NCBI GenBank assembly: GCA_033239005.1
Contig: BSQZ01000026.1
Coordinates: forward strand, 4,672,001 to 4,736,000
DNA: 64,000 nucleotides
Direction of reading: 5' to 3'
Origin: Lamellibrachia satsuma
Lineage: Eukaryota > Annelida > Polychaeta > Sabellida > Siboglinidae
Shown: one piece after another, positions 21,102-32,068 of the stretch
Layout: each line of letters opens with the position of its first letter
Position numbering within the stretch: position 1 is the first letter of the stretch
Translations under genes and position numbers: made by a program
The notes under the pieces: model-generated
The model's input: the letters and a program-made list of their open reading frames with translations, nothing else
Databases searched by the model: none
What the model was told of the DNA's origin: nothing

Positions 21102-21824
21102 GTAAGTCAGGATCTAGAATTTGACAGGATCTAGAATTACAAGAATTATATATTTCAGTAAATTAGATTATATATTAAGATACGTAATAACTTTTTTTAT
21201 TGGAAAACTGGACACCCCCTTTTTTGTGGATCCGATCAGTTGTACTTAGTTGCTTAGTAGCTTTTTACAGCACTCACAACTGTCAGAAGGTACTAGAAAC
21301 AGCGGTCGCCAAAAACTTAGTCATAGTAAGTAAAGACATAGTAAAGGGAAACTTGCAGAAAATAAAATATAGACGCCAAACAGTTGTACTTAGTTTCCGA
21401 TGAAAGACCAATCTGGAGAGGACTTATTGCGAACTAGGTGAGCAGTCATAGTCGCAACCACAGCTGACAGCGAGAGAGAGGCAATATGCATTTTACTACA
21501 TTTAACAGCCAGTGCATCCTTTCTCCGTTCTCTCAAATCTGTTTGCCTGTCAGGGAAATTCTTCAATATTAACTTACTAGTACAACCATTCTCAATTCTT
21601 TTAGACAAATGGTCGTTTATTACAAGGAAATGCTTCTAAATGAACTGCCAAAGCATCGTTCTTTGTTCTGGAAAATAGATTGTTTTAAATGGTCAAGCAG
21701 CTTTCTGTCAGTTAAAAAAATTCTAAATTAAGTTATTTTGTAATTTCTGTAAAATATTATAATGATCAAATTACAACACTGACTGATATGTATTGCCTGT
21801 ATAGACTTGATGTCATCATTCCAG
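21102..21824. other. Intron Y4-Y5, no gene supported
   Basis: AT-rich, 723 bp, bounded by gtaagtca and attccag. A short tandem echo of ggatctagaattt/acaagaatt lies at 21,111-21,145. An antisense frame at 21,390-21,608 is conserved in U5 but is not supported by anything else. The corresponding region is deleted in U3 and U4. Confidence 0.5.
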
Positions 21825-22018
21825 GTGCCACCATCAAACCTCAGTCACAAAAGTCAGTACACAACATGACTACATCAGTGGACGACACAGAGCCTTTCGA
21901 TTACACAACAATTGACGTACCAGCAGTAAAGACGTCACGACAGGACGGCGTCGGTGTCACCTGGGACAAACCACACAAGGATGAGAACATCGACAGCGTA
22001 AGTTCTTGGCTCATGCTG

Positions 22019-22405
22019 ATTATTGCACTCACAGCCAAGTCAGTCTTTACGCAGACATTACAGCTTACTTGAAGTGTAAAGTGATTGTTGTACTCACAGC
22101 CCAGTCAGTCTTTACACAGATATTACAGCTTACTTGAAGTGTAAAGTGATTATTGTACTCACAGCCAAGTCAGTCTTTATTCCGACATTACAGCTGACTC
22201 GAATTGAAAAATTATTCTTCCACTCACATACCAGTGAGTCTTTATATAGGCCATACAACTGACTCAAAGTGTCAAATAATTATTGCACTCACATACCAGT
22301 GAGTCTCTATACAGATATAACAGCTGACTTGTAGTGTAAAGTGATTTTTGCACTCGCAACCCGGTTAGTCTTTCACGGACATTACAGCTTACTAGAAGTG
22401 TAAAG
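22019..22405 (+). repeat. 65-bp minisatellite, about 6 copies (U2)
   Basis: Same repeat as in U1. Individual repeats differ in order-specific ways (for example ttattccgacattacagctgactcgaattg in the third), and that order is shared with U3 and U4, so copies were gained before these units separated and lost later in U1 and U5. Confidence 0.85.
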
Positions 22406-22491
22406 AGCTCTCTTGCTCTTGCATTAAAAACACGCGGGAAGGAGTTGTAGACCGAACTGCCCCAGGTATATGGGTAGCTGTCTTGCCCCAG

Positions 22492-22752
22492 GGGGCACCA
22501 AGATGGCTTTTTGGGGTATTTTTACTGCTGCAAATGTTGATCCTTTTATGGTCGTCGGCACACTGCTTCAAATGTTCATCCTATCATTCCACTAGTATTC
22601 AACAGATGTGTAATATAGATGTAATGTTTGGTCGAATTATATATATTTTTGGAATGGAACCATTGGTTGATTCAGGACAGAAAAGGAAGCATTTAAGTAG
22701 ACAGGTTTTCTTACACCTATGTGTAACAAGATATTTGAAAAAAAATGTGTAA
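22492..22752 (+). pseudogene. Gene X block Y6, U2 copy
   Basis: As in U1, acceptor cttgccccag and hydrophobic start GAPRWLFGVFLLLQML. One extra g (gattcaggacag near 22,674) shifts the distal frame relative to the other units, which argues that the distal part is not under constraint. Confidence 0.4.
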
Positions 22753-23186
22753 CATATTCACATGGCCTGCATTAAAAGAAACTGTAGAAAATTTGACCCA
22801 TTCATTTATTGGCTTTTGGGATGATGAAATGACGACATCTGTTAATATCATTGCAGACACAATGGGTCAGCTCTTTACTCCATCTCTCGTGAGTAGTACG
22901 TCACCACGAAGAAGTGAGTTGGTTGTTGTGCATCAATCAGCTGAGATTTTCCCAGAAGCATATGGTAAGTGAGCAAGGAATATATATTTAGACTGAATTA
23001 ATATTACACCATTAATTATTTCAATACTATGCGGGAAAGTTCATTTTGGCAAAAGTGTACCCTGTACGTGAAAACGCCCACATACAAATGTATTTATTAT
23101 TACCTTTGTTAAATTTAATTTATATAAATGTTATAACTTATTGTATTATTAAAAAAAATACCGTTGCAGTCGACGGTCCAACATAA
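22745..23186 (+). CDS. Gene X blocks Y7-Y8, U2 copy
   Basis: Open block from an ATG at 22,745 (MCNIFTWPALKETV...) through DTMGQLFTPSLVSSTSPRRS to the donor tatggtaagt (exon end 22,964). The intron holds an AT-rich tract. Acceptor ccgttgcag ends at 23,169; phase 1 continuation gives VDGPT and TAA at 23,184-23,186. Whether the ATG is an internal methionine or a start is unknown. No family recognised. Confidence 0.45.
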
Positions 23187-23384
23187 TGAAGATATTGCCA
23201 TATGGTTTCTCCTGGAAGTGTTTAAGGACAATCAATGCAGACTGTTCTGGCGACACAGCAAATGATCAAGTGTTGACTGAATTAATACCATTCAGTGAAC
23301 CATGTGTAGGTGTTAAATCTGTTATTGACCAGACTTGAGCGGATCTACACACTGGGTAGTGGGTCCAGGAAGTGTATGGAAGGA

Positions 23385-23806
23385 GACCATTTTCTTGCTG
23401 AAGCTATCTGCCGCATTTGATACCATTGGTCACAGGACAACTTATTAAAAGTGTGTCAATGTGGTGTGGCATATCTGGAACAGAGCTGGTTCTCATAATA
23501 TTTAACTGATAGATGCAAAAGAATGAAGATAGCGAATTGTTTCTCAGCTACGCTCCCTACTTCACGTAATGTTCCTCAGGGTGTTTCACTCTCTACGCTA
23601 CTCTACTTGGCTCAGTTATCCAACGTCACAACTTGGATCACCAAGTGTATGCTAATAAATCACAGACCTATGCTATTTTGGCTACATGAGATACAAATCA
23701 CTTCCAAAACTAGCTCAGGGATTGTCTCCACAAAATCTTCCATTGGATGACAGAGACCACATTAAAGTTAAATGCAAGTAAATCCGAGTTAGTTATTATT
23801 GGTGGG
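23385..23806 (+). pseudogene. Decayed CR1/L2-like RT fragment (+), U2
   Basis: Same frameshifted series of RT landmarks as U1, nearly identical in sequence, ending at WMTETTLKLN...ELVIIG. Confidence 0.7.
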
Positions 23807-24700
23807 GTAAATTTTGCATGTCTATTTGAATCGATTAGGTGCGCACAATATGTTGCAAGACGTTTCCTTATGTGTCAGACTTTAGATTGCATGTAGAGAA
23901 GCACAGTAAAATCAAAACGTGTGGAAAGCATTAGCTTAACAGTGTCGCCTGGCTGTTCTTCGATGAGAACAAATTTGCATGTTTGCTGGAGTGCCATAAA
24001 ACACTAATATTATATAGCCTTTTTGTTTAGGGAGTGACGTAGAGTGATATAATGAAAGCATTGATTTACTAAAATGCAAGGAAGGACATCAACGTAATAA
24101 TTTACATGTAATTGATTACGGATTGACAGACGTTTGCTACGATGACAATAAAACTGATGCCGATTGACCAACTAATGCGAATCGAGAATAATAACCTGAA
24201 TCTGAATATGTAATGATCGATGTACTTTTGTTTAAAAATAAGAGTCCAATGACGTGAGTGACACTTAGCATTATCTGCTATTTGGTTGCACCTCCTATCG
24301 GTCGCTGGAGAGACCAATCCACAGTCACCGGGTCTCTTATGGTTACATATCGAGCAGCTCTCAGGGGAGAGATTTGTCGGCCCCCAGACCTTCCTGTAGT
24401 TCTCCAGCCAAACTACTGACAATCCCTATATGTTGAGCTTGTAACCTCCTATGACAACACGACAACCCGTTTATATAGTAGGTAAACCTATTTAGCTGAA
24501 TTTGTGGTGTGAACTCTTGAAACAGGTTAACTTTACATTTAACTGATATAACAACTACTAATTAAACAATTTAGTTAATTAGAATGTTTCTTATATGGCA
24601 TAGTTCATGTTGTAATGCTGCAAAGTGTATAACATGCATAAATAATATTACTAGTCTATGTTATTGATATTGAATTATGCAGATCTAGTGGTGAAATTAT

Positions 24701-24735
24701 GCGCATGCGCCGGAAGTGATCACTCTAAGATGGCG
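24701..24735 (+). promoter_or_regulatory. Gene M promoter cluster, U2
   Basis: gcgcatgcgc 24,701-24,710, ccggaagtg 24,710-24,718, aagatggcg 24,727-24,735, same spacing as U1. Confidence 0.75.
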
Positions 24736-25735
24736 TCTACTAGAACGTTGGCCGTGTAATTGATATCAACAACCCTACAAAACCCTGTCTTAGGAATACA
24801 ACACACTCCAAGTGGAAAAGGTTTATTATATTGGCAATAGTATCATCGAACAGTTGTGATAACTGGTATGTCTGTTTATTATCTATGCATCTAGCAATTC
24901 CCACCGCCGTTACTTTGTTAACTGTCACGTTAGCCAACAATAAGCCAAAACGCATAGAAAGTGTCTCGTCTCCTTGCCAGCAACAGTCTAGCCAAATTTT
25001 CGTGCGACTAATACACAGTCATGAGTTGCATCAGAAGCAGAAAAACATAGTTGTCACTAATAAGTAATCTGTCCCAATACATTAATCAAAACTCCATATG
25101 AAATGATCAATCGTTTGTAGAATGAATAAAATATGTATCAGAATTAAAACCATATCAAATATGTGTACTCCGTAGTATAGATATTATATATCTACAAAGC
25201 CAAACAATGTTTATACACAAACCTTCCGCATTCTGGTAGGTCACAAAGTCCCTGTTTATAATGCTCCTTTTGTTAGTAGCTGTCTCGAATCATCTCTTTC
25301 TTCACCAATTTCGTCCGACTGGCTGTCAACGCAATGCATTTCTACCTATCTAGATGAGATCAGCTTTTACAGAGAACACCACAGGAAACACGCAGCGTGT
25401 GCAATTGATATACAACGTATGTTGAAGCAGATAACATGCACTCCAACACGGATGTAGCTCACGAAATGCTATCTTGCACACTCCTCCATATTTCTCCAAT
25501 TGATCATTCTTCGGTCATGGTAGGCCGTACACCGTATACCAATTTTTGGAAGAAGAATCACCAACTTCGCATGGATTGCTATATAAGACACGCTAAATGC
25601 AAGAACTCCTAGCATGCTGGCTGGTAAACAGGAATGAACCATTGTGGTCTGTGCTGGCGGAAGTAATCAACGAACTACGACACGCATTGTCCATGCGCTC
25701 GGACGGCATTGTCCTGTTTGCATAACATAATCTAT
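24730..25735 (+). CDS. Gene M coding blocks, U2 copy
   Basis: Start codon inside the YY1-type site (24,730). Later blocks: NNKPKRIES... 24,933-25,067; HKVPVYNAPF...SFYREHHRKHAACAID...TPTRM 25,240-25,457 (no 39-bp deletion); LAEVINELRHALSMRSDG... ending TAA at 25,735. A 7-bp tgttgtc is missing just before the last block compared with U1. Splice linkage between blocks not established; product unrecognised. Confidence 0.45.
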
Positions 25736-25899
25736 TGCAGCAACACGCCTTGACACCTGTCAACGCCCTGAATGATTTTGTAATCCTCACTTAGAAGCGC
25801 AATTTCTATGTCGCAATTATTCTGGTATCATAATTGTATCGACACATGCGTGTTGTTCTATTGTGGATACGTAATCGTTCTGTTTACAGAAATTTTCTC

Positions 25900-25940
25900 A
25901 ACCTGGTTACACCAAAAAATAATAGTACGCATCAGTTAGT
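25900..25940. other. Empty site for the CR1/L2-like insertion (U2)
   Basis: The sequence ggttacaccaaaaaataatagtacgcatcag is continuous here, whereas U1, U3 and U4 have the minus-strand element between aataatagta and gtacgcatcag. This is the pre-insertion state, giving direct proof of the insertion point and a short target duplication of 3-4 bp (gta/agta). Confidence 0.85.
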
Positions 25941-25949
25941 GTACGTTCA

Positions 25950-26126
25950 GTGTTCAAAGTGTTTTACACTTCACCCCTAGCACACCTGTTCATTCCAACT
26001 CCATCTCGACTTCTCTGGGAAGCACTCAGTCATGCTGCAGTTACTGCTCGAAGACCATTCGTACGTATAATCACCACTGCATATAGCCAGATACTCATTC
26101 ATACAAATGAATGAGCTGTGGCAACG
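25950..26126 (-). mobile_element. Decayed SINE, minus strand (U2)
   Basis: Orthologous in position to the U1 copy; next to the empty insertion site. Confidence 0.7.
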
Positions 26127-26683
26127 TTCGGTGAAACAAATTGCCAAAGCTTCGAAACGGCAGCAAGACGGTTCAAGCTAGTGTTTTCACGACTGGGAGC
26201 CTGACGTTCTATATGGAACGTTGTCACGCCCCATTCGATGGGAGAGAAGGAAAAGGGTCAGAGAAGAAGCGATGAAGGGAGAGGAGGCAGCGCGGGAGGG
26301 AGATATGCCGTTTGTTTGCTAATGCAGACATGTACAAGTGTTTAGCAATATTTAATATGGCCATGGTTCGCACCACGCTTCAGCTTACTCATGCGCGCAT
26401 CTTACTGCTAACACTAGTACGAAAAGTAAAATAATAAACCGCGCAAAAACAAATGTTGCAACATAGGCCTCTATAGCTCAATGCGCATACCAGCTGATAT
26501 CACGGCATGAGGTTTTTATTAAACGTCGGCAGGGAAGCGTGTCTCCGTATCAGTGTTTGTTACACACGTGTATCCTGGTACAAAGTCAACACTTGTGTCG
26601 CACGCGGTGTCTTTGATGTGGAGCGTTGAATGCTATATCAAAGATGATTGATTGTTTGCTATAATGTTTACATCATCTAACGT

Positions 26684-27021
26684 GTGTCCTGGAACGAAAC
26701 TAGCATTGGTATCGCATCAAAGAGACGTCGGAGTCGTGTATCAGTGCTTCACTTGACCTGGATGGAGGCAGAGTCTTGTAAGAGCAGTTGCTGTAGACGT
26801 GGGCGAATGGATGAAGATTGGGTGACATCGAGCAAGACAAATATGTATTTGGGCAGCGGTTTGATGCTGTCGAGCGCCGTCGTCATGAGTTCGCTGTCGT
26901 CGATGAACGGTCGCATCAAACATACGACCACATTATCGCCGTTGTCGAAGCCTCCTATTTTCGAGGCGCCGACGTCGTCGCGATCACCGACGTAGAGACG
27001 CACTCCCCACTCGTCTTCGAA
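26684..27021 (+). pseudogene. Block K, U2 copy, 3' truncated
   Basis: Coding frame as in U3 but cut at gtcttcg and fused to aaatgttgacc of an inner unit, losing the last 30 or so codons, the stop and the first half of the inner unit. Also carries E-L to E-R (gaacgg) near 26,906. Confidence 0.6.
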
Positions 27022-27129
27022 ATGTTGACCATATAATTGGATTTATTAAACATAACTTTTTTTTACCAAACTAACGGTGCTTTTCCTCTTTTTTCACTGA
27101 TGTTCATGGGTTAGGTTCAGGTAAAATAT

Positions 27130-27968
27130 TGTCGAGTCACTCTTTCTGTTTTTTCTTTCCATACTTTTCTATCGGCTGTCCCCTCTCCATATTTCATCTT
27201 CCCCCTCTCCATCTTTCATCTTCCCCTGATCTTCTCAAATCCCACCTCACGCAGTCCTTCGATCTTAGCTGTTCATTCCCCTTTTCTTGCATCCTTGATG
27301 TTTTTTCACCTTTCTCTTCCACTCTCTTTACTAGTATGTCTGTATCCATCCTTACAATGTGGCCTGCCCATTTCACCTTGCTTCTCACCAATCTTCCTGT
27401 TTTGCTGCATCACATATTTCCTCAGGTCGTTCATCCTTCTGTCGTCAACCCTCTTTGTTCGTGTTATTCGACAAAACCAAAACCAACCTTGCAGCTGCTG
27501 TTGTTGTTCTGCCAACGCCACTGTCTCCAGATAGAGATTAAGGCATGCTTGTGTAACACATGCTCTAAGGACTTTCCTTTTCAGCTTTTTCAAAATGTTT
27601 CTGTCCAACCTGACTCCCTCTACCTTTCCCCGAGCATTCGCTCCCTGTTGTATCCGGCATCGCATTTCTACCTCTGAATGCTCATCCTCATTAACCATTC
27701 CTCCAAGTGACACAAAGCCATCCACTTTGTTGAACTCCTTATCATCCAAAGTAATGTTCAAGTCCTCTCTCTGATGTCAAACCCACATCTCTTCTGTCTT
27801 CTTCCGGCTCATTATCGGTCCATGCTTCTTGAACACCCTCTTCCATTCCTCCAACACTTCATGTAGTTCTTGTTTTTTGTCTGCTATCATGGCCAGATCG
27901 TTTGCATACATCCCCTTCCTGAGAACATCCTTCATGCTGATCTTCCTGCTGATTAGTGCCACCACCAT
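27130..27968 (-). pseudogene. RTE-like RT fragment, U2 single copy
   Basis: Only inner-array remnant in U2. The linker codon that is a stop (TAA) in most copies is TCA here (gtgacacaaag at 27,708), so a 151-codon frame 27,306-27,761 extends across it. A 9-bp loss (cttcctgttttgctgc) lies near 27,395. YAND box present. Confidence 0.85.
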
Positions 27969-28041
27969 GATAAAGAATAATGGGTCACTTCCTTGCCTCT
28001 AACCGATGTTAACTGGAAACTCTTCCGACAACCCAGATCAG

Positions 28042-29329
28042 ATTCCAGCAAAGCTTCCCAGGCCCGGAGACAGTGGTGGTCAACAAGGACTCTCATCACG
28101 GCCACACAGTTAATATAAGCTGGTGTACTGACAGGACAGTAGTTGGTGTAATGCTGGTATCGAGATGAAAAAAGGCAGCCATATTTATTATCTTTATAGA
28201 AAACAAAATAAAATCTTTTTAAAATTTAATCCCCACCTCCGGGGGCCCATATGGACGGTTCCCCATTTGACCCTCCATGTTCGGCAGAAGGGGAATAGGA
28301 GACAACAGACAGACCAGCATAAACTTCTTGATATGTTAGATATAGTACACAGAATATGTGTATGCAGACATTGAAAACTAAAGCTGATTGAGTGTTGTTG
28401 TTTCTGCGTGCTACCTACAGACATGCAGAAGTTCCCGCTGCGTATGAAGGAGAGATACCATAGTAGGGACTGTGTTACAGCCCTAAGTGTCTATCTCGCC
28501 CCCAAAACGGGTGAGTCTCCCTGCTTGCTACATTTGACTAGAATGTTAGAACTAAACGTTATGAATTCTGACTAATTCATAGCAACTACAATTATGACTA
28601 ACGTCTCATTTAGATGTGTTGATTATATTTGTTACGCTAATGTGCAAGTTGCTCCTTTGAAGCAGAGCTGTTTTGGTATTGTCCATTGCTCGACTGTTTT
28701 CAGCCCTGAGTGGGAAATGTATTGAGATAGCCTACTGGACAATTTCGGGAGCTGCGCAAATGATTCATTCTGCAGCAACCAGAGTCGGTTGGACAGGGCC
28801 ACAGCTCTTCAAAACGTTCTCTGTACACACCAATCACATCACCAGGGTAATGTTTTCAACGAAGCATTGCGTCTCTGGTAGGTCCAATTCTCAAGTATAT
28901 TTCTTTGGAAAATATTCAAATATACCTGGAAAAGCTTTGTTTCATGATGATGACCATGTCACATTTATGGGTTGATTTTTAGTGGGGCATTATGTACATA
29001 TACTGTGACATCCAAAGTTCTATAAAATATACAAGTAAAAGCTTGGTTTTCTTTTCAAGTAATCCAAGTTGAAGCATTGATTATGATCATATCAGCTTTA
29101 GTTTGATATGACGCGGCTTACCAGTATCAGGGCCTTGAAATATTGAAAGTGAATCACTGTAGCTCACTGCTGTGTTTGCAGTGTGCTCTGAGTACAGCCA
29201 TGTACATCAGTGGACGACACAGAGCCTTTCGATTACACAACAATTGACGTACCAGCAGTAAAGACGTCACGACAGGGCGGCGTCGGTGTCACCTGGGACA
29301 AACCACACAAGGATGAGAACATCGACAGC
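28042..29329 (+). pseudogene. Gene X exons Y1-Y5, U3 copy (Y4/Y5 fused out of frame)
   Basis: Y1 28,042-28,145, Y2 28,421-28,510, Y3 28,704-28,877 (174 bp, open: ...GAAQMIHSAATRVGW...FSVHTNHITRVMF) are intact and phase-linked. Y4 then breaks at tgtacat and continues as catcagtggacgac of Y5 (fused block 29,182-29,329, 148 bp), dropping 904 bp relative to U2 and reaching a stop soon after. Y3 here shows the probable undamaged form that U2 and U5 have lost. Confidence 0.55.
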
Positions 29330-29350
29330 GTAAGTTCTTGACTCATGCTG

Positions 29351-29735
29351 ATTATTGCACTCACAGCCAAGTCAGTCTTTACGCAGACATTACAGCTTCA
29401 ATGAAGTGTAAAGTGATTGTTGTACTCACAGCCCAGTCAGTCTTTACACAGATATTACAGCTTACTTGAAGTGTAAAGTGATTATTGTACTCACAGCCAA
29501 GTCAGTCTTTATTCCGACATTACAGCTGACTCGAATTGAAAAATTATTCTTCCACTCACATACCAGTGAGACTTTATATAGGTCATACAACTGACTCAAA
29601 GTGTCAAATAATTATTGCACTCACATACCAGTGAGTCTCTATACAGATATAACAGCTGACTTGTAGTGTAAAGTGATTTTTGCACTCGCAACCCGGTTAG
29701 TCTTTCACGGACATTACAGCTTACTAGAAGTGTAA
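29351..29735 (+). repeat. 65-bp minisatellite, about 6 copies (U3)
   Basis: Same order of repeat variants as U2. Confidence 0.85.
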
Positions 29736-29823
29736 AGAGCTCTCTTGCTCTTGCATTAAAAACACGCGGGAAGGAGTTGTAGCCCGAACTGCCCCAGGTA
29801 TATGGGTAGCTTTCTTGCCCCAG

Positions 29824-30297
29824 GGGGCACCAAGATGGCTTTTTGGGGTATTTTTAGTGCTGCAAATGTTGATCCTTTTATGGTCGTCGGCACACTGCTT
29901 CAAATGTTCATCCTATCATTCCACTAGTATTCAACAGATGTGTAATATAGATGTAATGTTTGGTCGAATTATATATATTTTTGGAATGGAACCATTGGTT
30001 GATTCAGACAGAAAAGGAAGCATTTAAGTAGACATGTTTTCTTACACCTATGTGTAACAAGATATTTGTAAACAAAAATGTGTAACATATTCACATGGCC
30101 TGCATTGATAGAATCTGTAGAAAATTTGACCCATTCATTTATTGGCTTTTGGGATAATGAAATGACGACATCTGTTAATATCATTGCAGACACAATGGGT
30201 CAGCTCTTTACTCCATCTCTCGTGAGTAGTACGTCACCACGAAGAAGTGAGTTGGTTGTTGTGCATCAATCAGCTGAGATTTTCCCAGAAGCATATG
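29824..30297 (+). pseudogene. Gene X blocks Y6-Y7, U3 copy
   Basis: Y6 from 29,824 (GAPRWLFGVFLVLQML...) and Y7 30,078-30,297 (MCNIFTWPALIESVENLTHSF...), with K-E-T changed to I-E-S and D-D-E to D-N-E relative to the other units. Y8 follows with TAA at 30,516-30,518. Confidence 0.4.
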
Positions 30298-30720
30298 GTA
30301 AGTGAGCAAGGAATATATATTTAGACTGAATTAATATTACACTATTAATTATTTCAATACTATGCGGGAAAGTTCATTTTGGCAAAAGTGTACCCTGTAC
30401 GTGAAAACGCCCACATACAAATGTATTTATTATTACCTTTGTTAAATTTAATTTATATAAATGTTATAACTTATTGTTTTATTAAAAAAATACCGTTGCA
30501 GTCGACGGTCCAACATAATGAAGATATTGCCATATGGTTTCTCCTGGAAGTGTTTAAGGACAATAAATGCAGACTGTTCTGGCGACACAGCAAATGATCA
30601 AGTGTTGACTGAATTAATACCATTCAGTGAACCATGTGTAGGTGTTAAATCTGTCATTGACTAGACTTGAGCGGATCTACACACTGGGTAGTGGGTCCAG
30701 GAAGTGTATGGAAGGAGACC

Positions 30721-31138
30721 ATTTTCTTGCTGAAGCTATCTGCCGCATTTGATACCATTGGTCACAGGACAACTTATTAAAAGTGTGTCAATGTGGTGTG
30801 GCATATCTGGAACAGAGCTGGTTCTCATAATATTTAACTGATAGATGCAAAAGAATGAAGATAGCGAATTGTTTCTCAGCTACGCTCCCTACTTCACGTA
30901 ATGTTCCTCAGGGTGTTTCACTCTCTACGCTACTCTACTTGGCTCAGTTATCCAACGTCACAACTTGGATCACCAAGTGTATGCTAATAAATCACAGACC
31001 TATGCTATTTTGGCTACATGAGATACAAATCACTTCCAAAACTAGCTCAGGGATTGTCTCCACAAAATCTTCCATTGCATGACAGAGACCACATTAAAGT
31101 TAAATGCAAGTAAATCCGAGTTAGTTATTATTGGTGGG
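30721..31138 (+). pseudogene. Decayed CR1/L2-like RT fragment (+), U3
   Basis: Same remnant as in U1; has a private change at its end of the first block (ccattgcatg for ccattggatg, 31,073). Confidence 0.7.
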
Positions 31139-32033
31139 GTAAATTTTGCATGTCTATTTGAATCGATTAGGTGCGCACAATATGTTGCAAGACGTTTCCT
31201 TATGTGTCAGACTTTAGATTGCATGTAGAGAAGCACAGTAAAATCAAAACGTGTGGAAAGCATTAGCTTAACAGTGTCGCCTGGTTGTTCTTTGATTAGA
31301 ACAAATTTGCATGTTTGCTGGAGTGCCATAAAACACTAATATTATATAGTCTTTTTGTTTAGGGAGTGACGTAGAGTGATATAATAAAAGCATTGATTTA
31401 CTAAAATGCAAGGAAGGACATCGACGTAATAATTTACATGTAATTGATTACGGATTGACAGACGTTTGCTACGATGACAATAAAACTGATGCCGATTGAC
31501 CAACTAATGCGAATCGAGAATAATAACCTGAATCTGAATATGTAATGATCGATGTACTTTTGTTTAAAAAATAAGAGTCCAATGACGTGAGTGACACTTA
31601 GCATTATCTGCTATTTGGTTGCACCTCCTATCGGTCGCTGGAGAGACCAATCCACAGTCACCGGGTCTCTTATGGTTACATATCGAGCAGCTCTCAGGGG
31701 AGAGATTTGTCGGCCCCCAGACCTTCCTGTAGTTCTCCAGCCAAACTACTGACAATCCCTATATGTTGAGCTTGTAACCTCCTATGACAACACGACAACC
31801 CGTTTATATAGTAGGTAAACCTATTTAGCTGAATTTGTGGGGTGAACTCTTGAAACAGGTTAACTTTACATTTAACTGATATAACAACTACTAATTAAAC
31901 AATTTAGTTAATTAGAATGTTTCTTATATGGCATAGTTCATGTTGTAATGCTGCAAAGTGTATAACATGCATAAATAATATTACTAGTCTATGTTATTGA
32001 TATTGAATTATGCAGATTTAGTGGTGAAATTAT

Positions 32034-32068
32034 GCGCATGCGCCGGAAGTGATCACTCTAAGATGGCG
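32034..32068 (+). promoter_or_regulatory. Gene M promoter cluster, U3
   Basis: gcgcatgcgc 32,034-32,043, ccggaagtg 32,043-32,051, aagatggcg 32,060-32,068; all three sites unchanged. Confidence 0.75.

Larger units (their letters stand above)
19801..21997 (+). pseudogene. Gene X exons Y1-Y5, U2 copy (frameshift in Y3, stop in Y4)
   Basis: Y1 19,801-19,904; Y2 20,189-20,278; Y3 20,472-20,641; Y4 20,946-21,101; Y5 21,825-21,997. Junction phases agree: X2 or X1 style phase 2 into Y1, then phase 1 at Y1-Y2, Y2-Y3, Y3-Y4 and Y4-Y5. Starts: Y1 FHQSFPGPETVVV, Y2 [14 protein letters not shown]3 ALSGKCIEIAYW, Y4 VCSEYNHVHSW, Y5 GATIKPQSQ. Y3 is 170 bp against 174 in U3/U4 (gattctgcag for gattcattctgcag), a 4-bp frameshift, and Y4 has TGA at 20,987-20,989. 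No family recognised. The Y1 donor (gtgtaatg) is weak. Confidence 0.55.
19801..28041 (+). repeat. Outer tandem unit U2 (8.2 kb, no exon-pair module)
   Basis: Shortest outer unit. Has Y1-Y8, minisatellite, decayed RT fragment, gene M, SINE, truncated block K and a single RTE-like fragment, but no X1-X2 pair and no minus-strand CR1/L2-like element. It shares its block K truncation and several private words with U5, so the two form one lineage. Confidence 0.9.
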
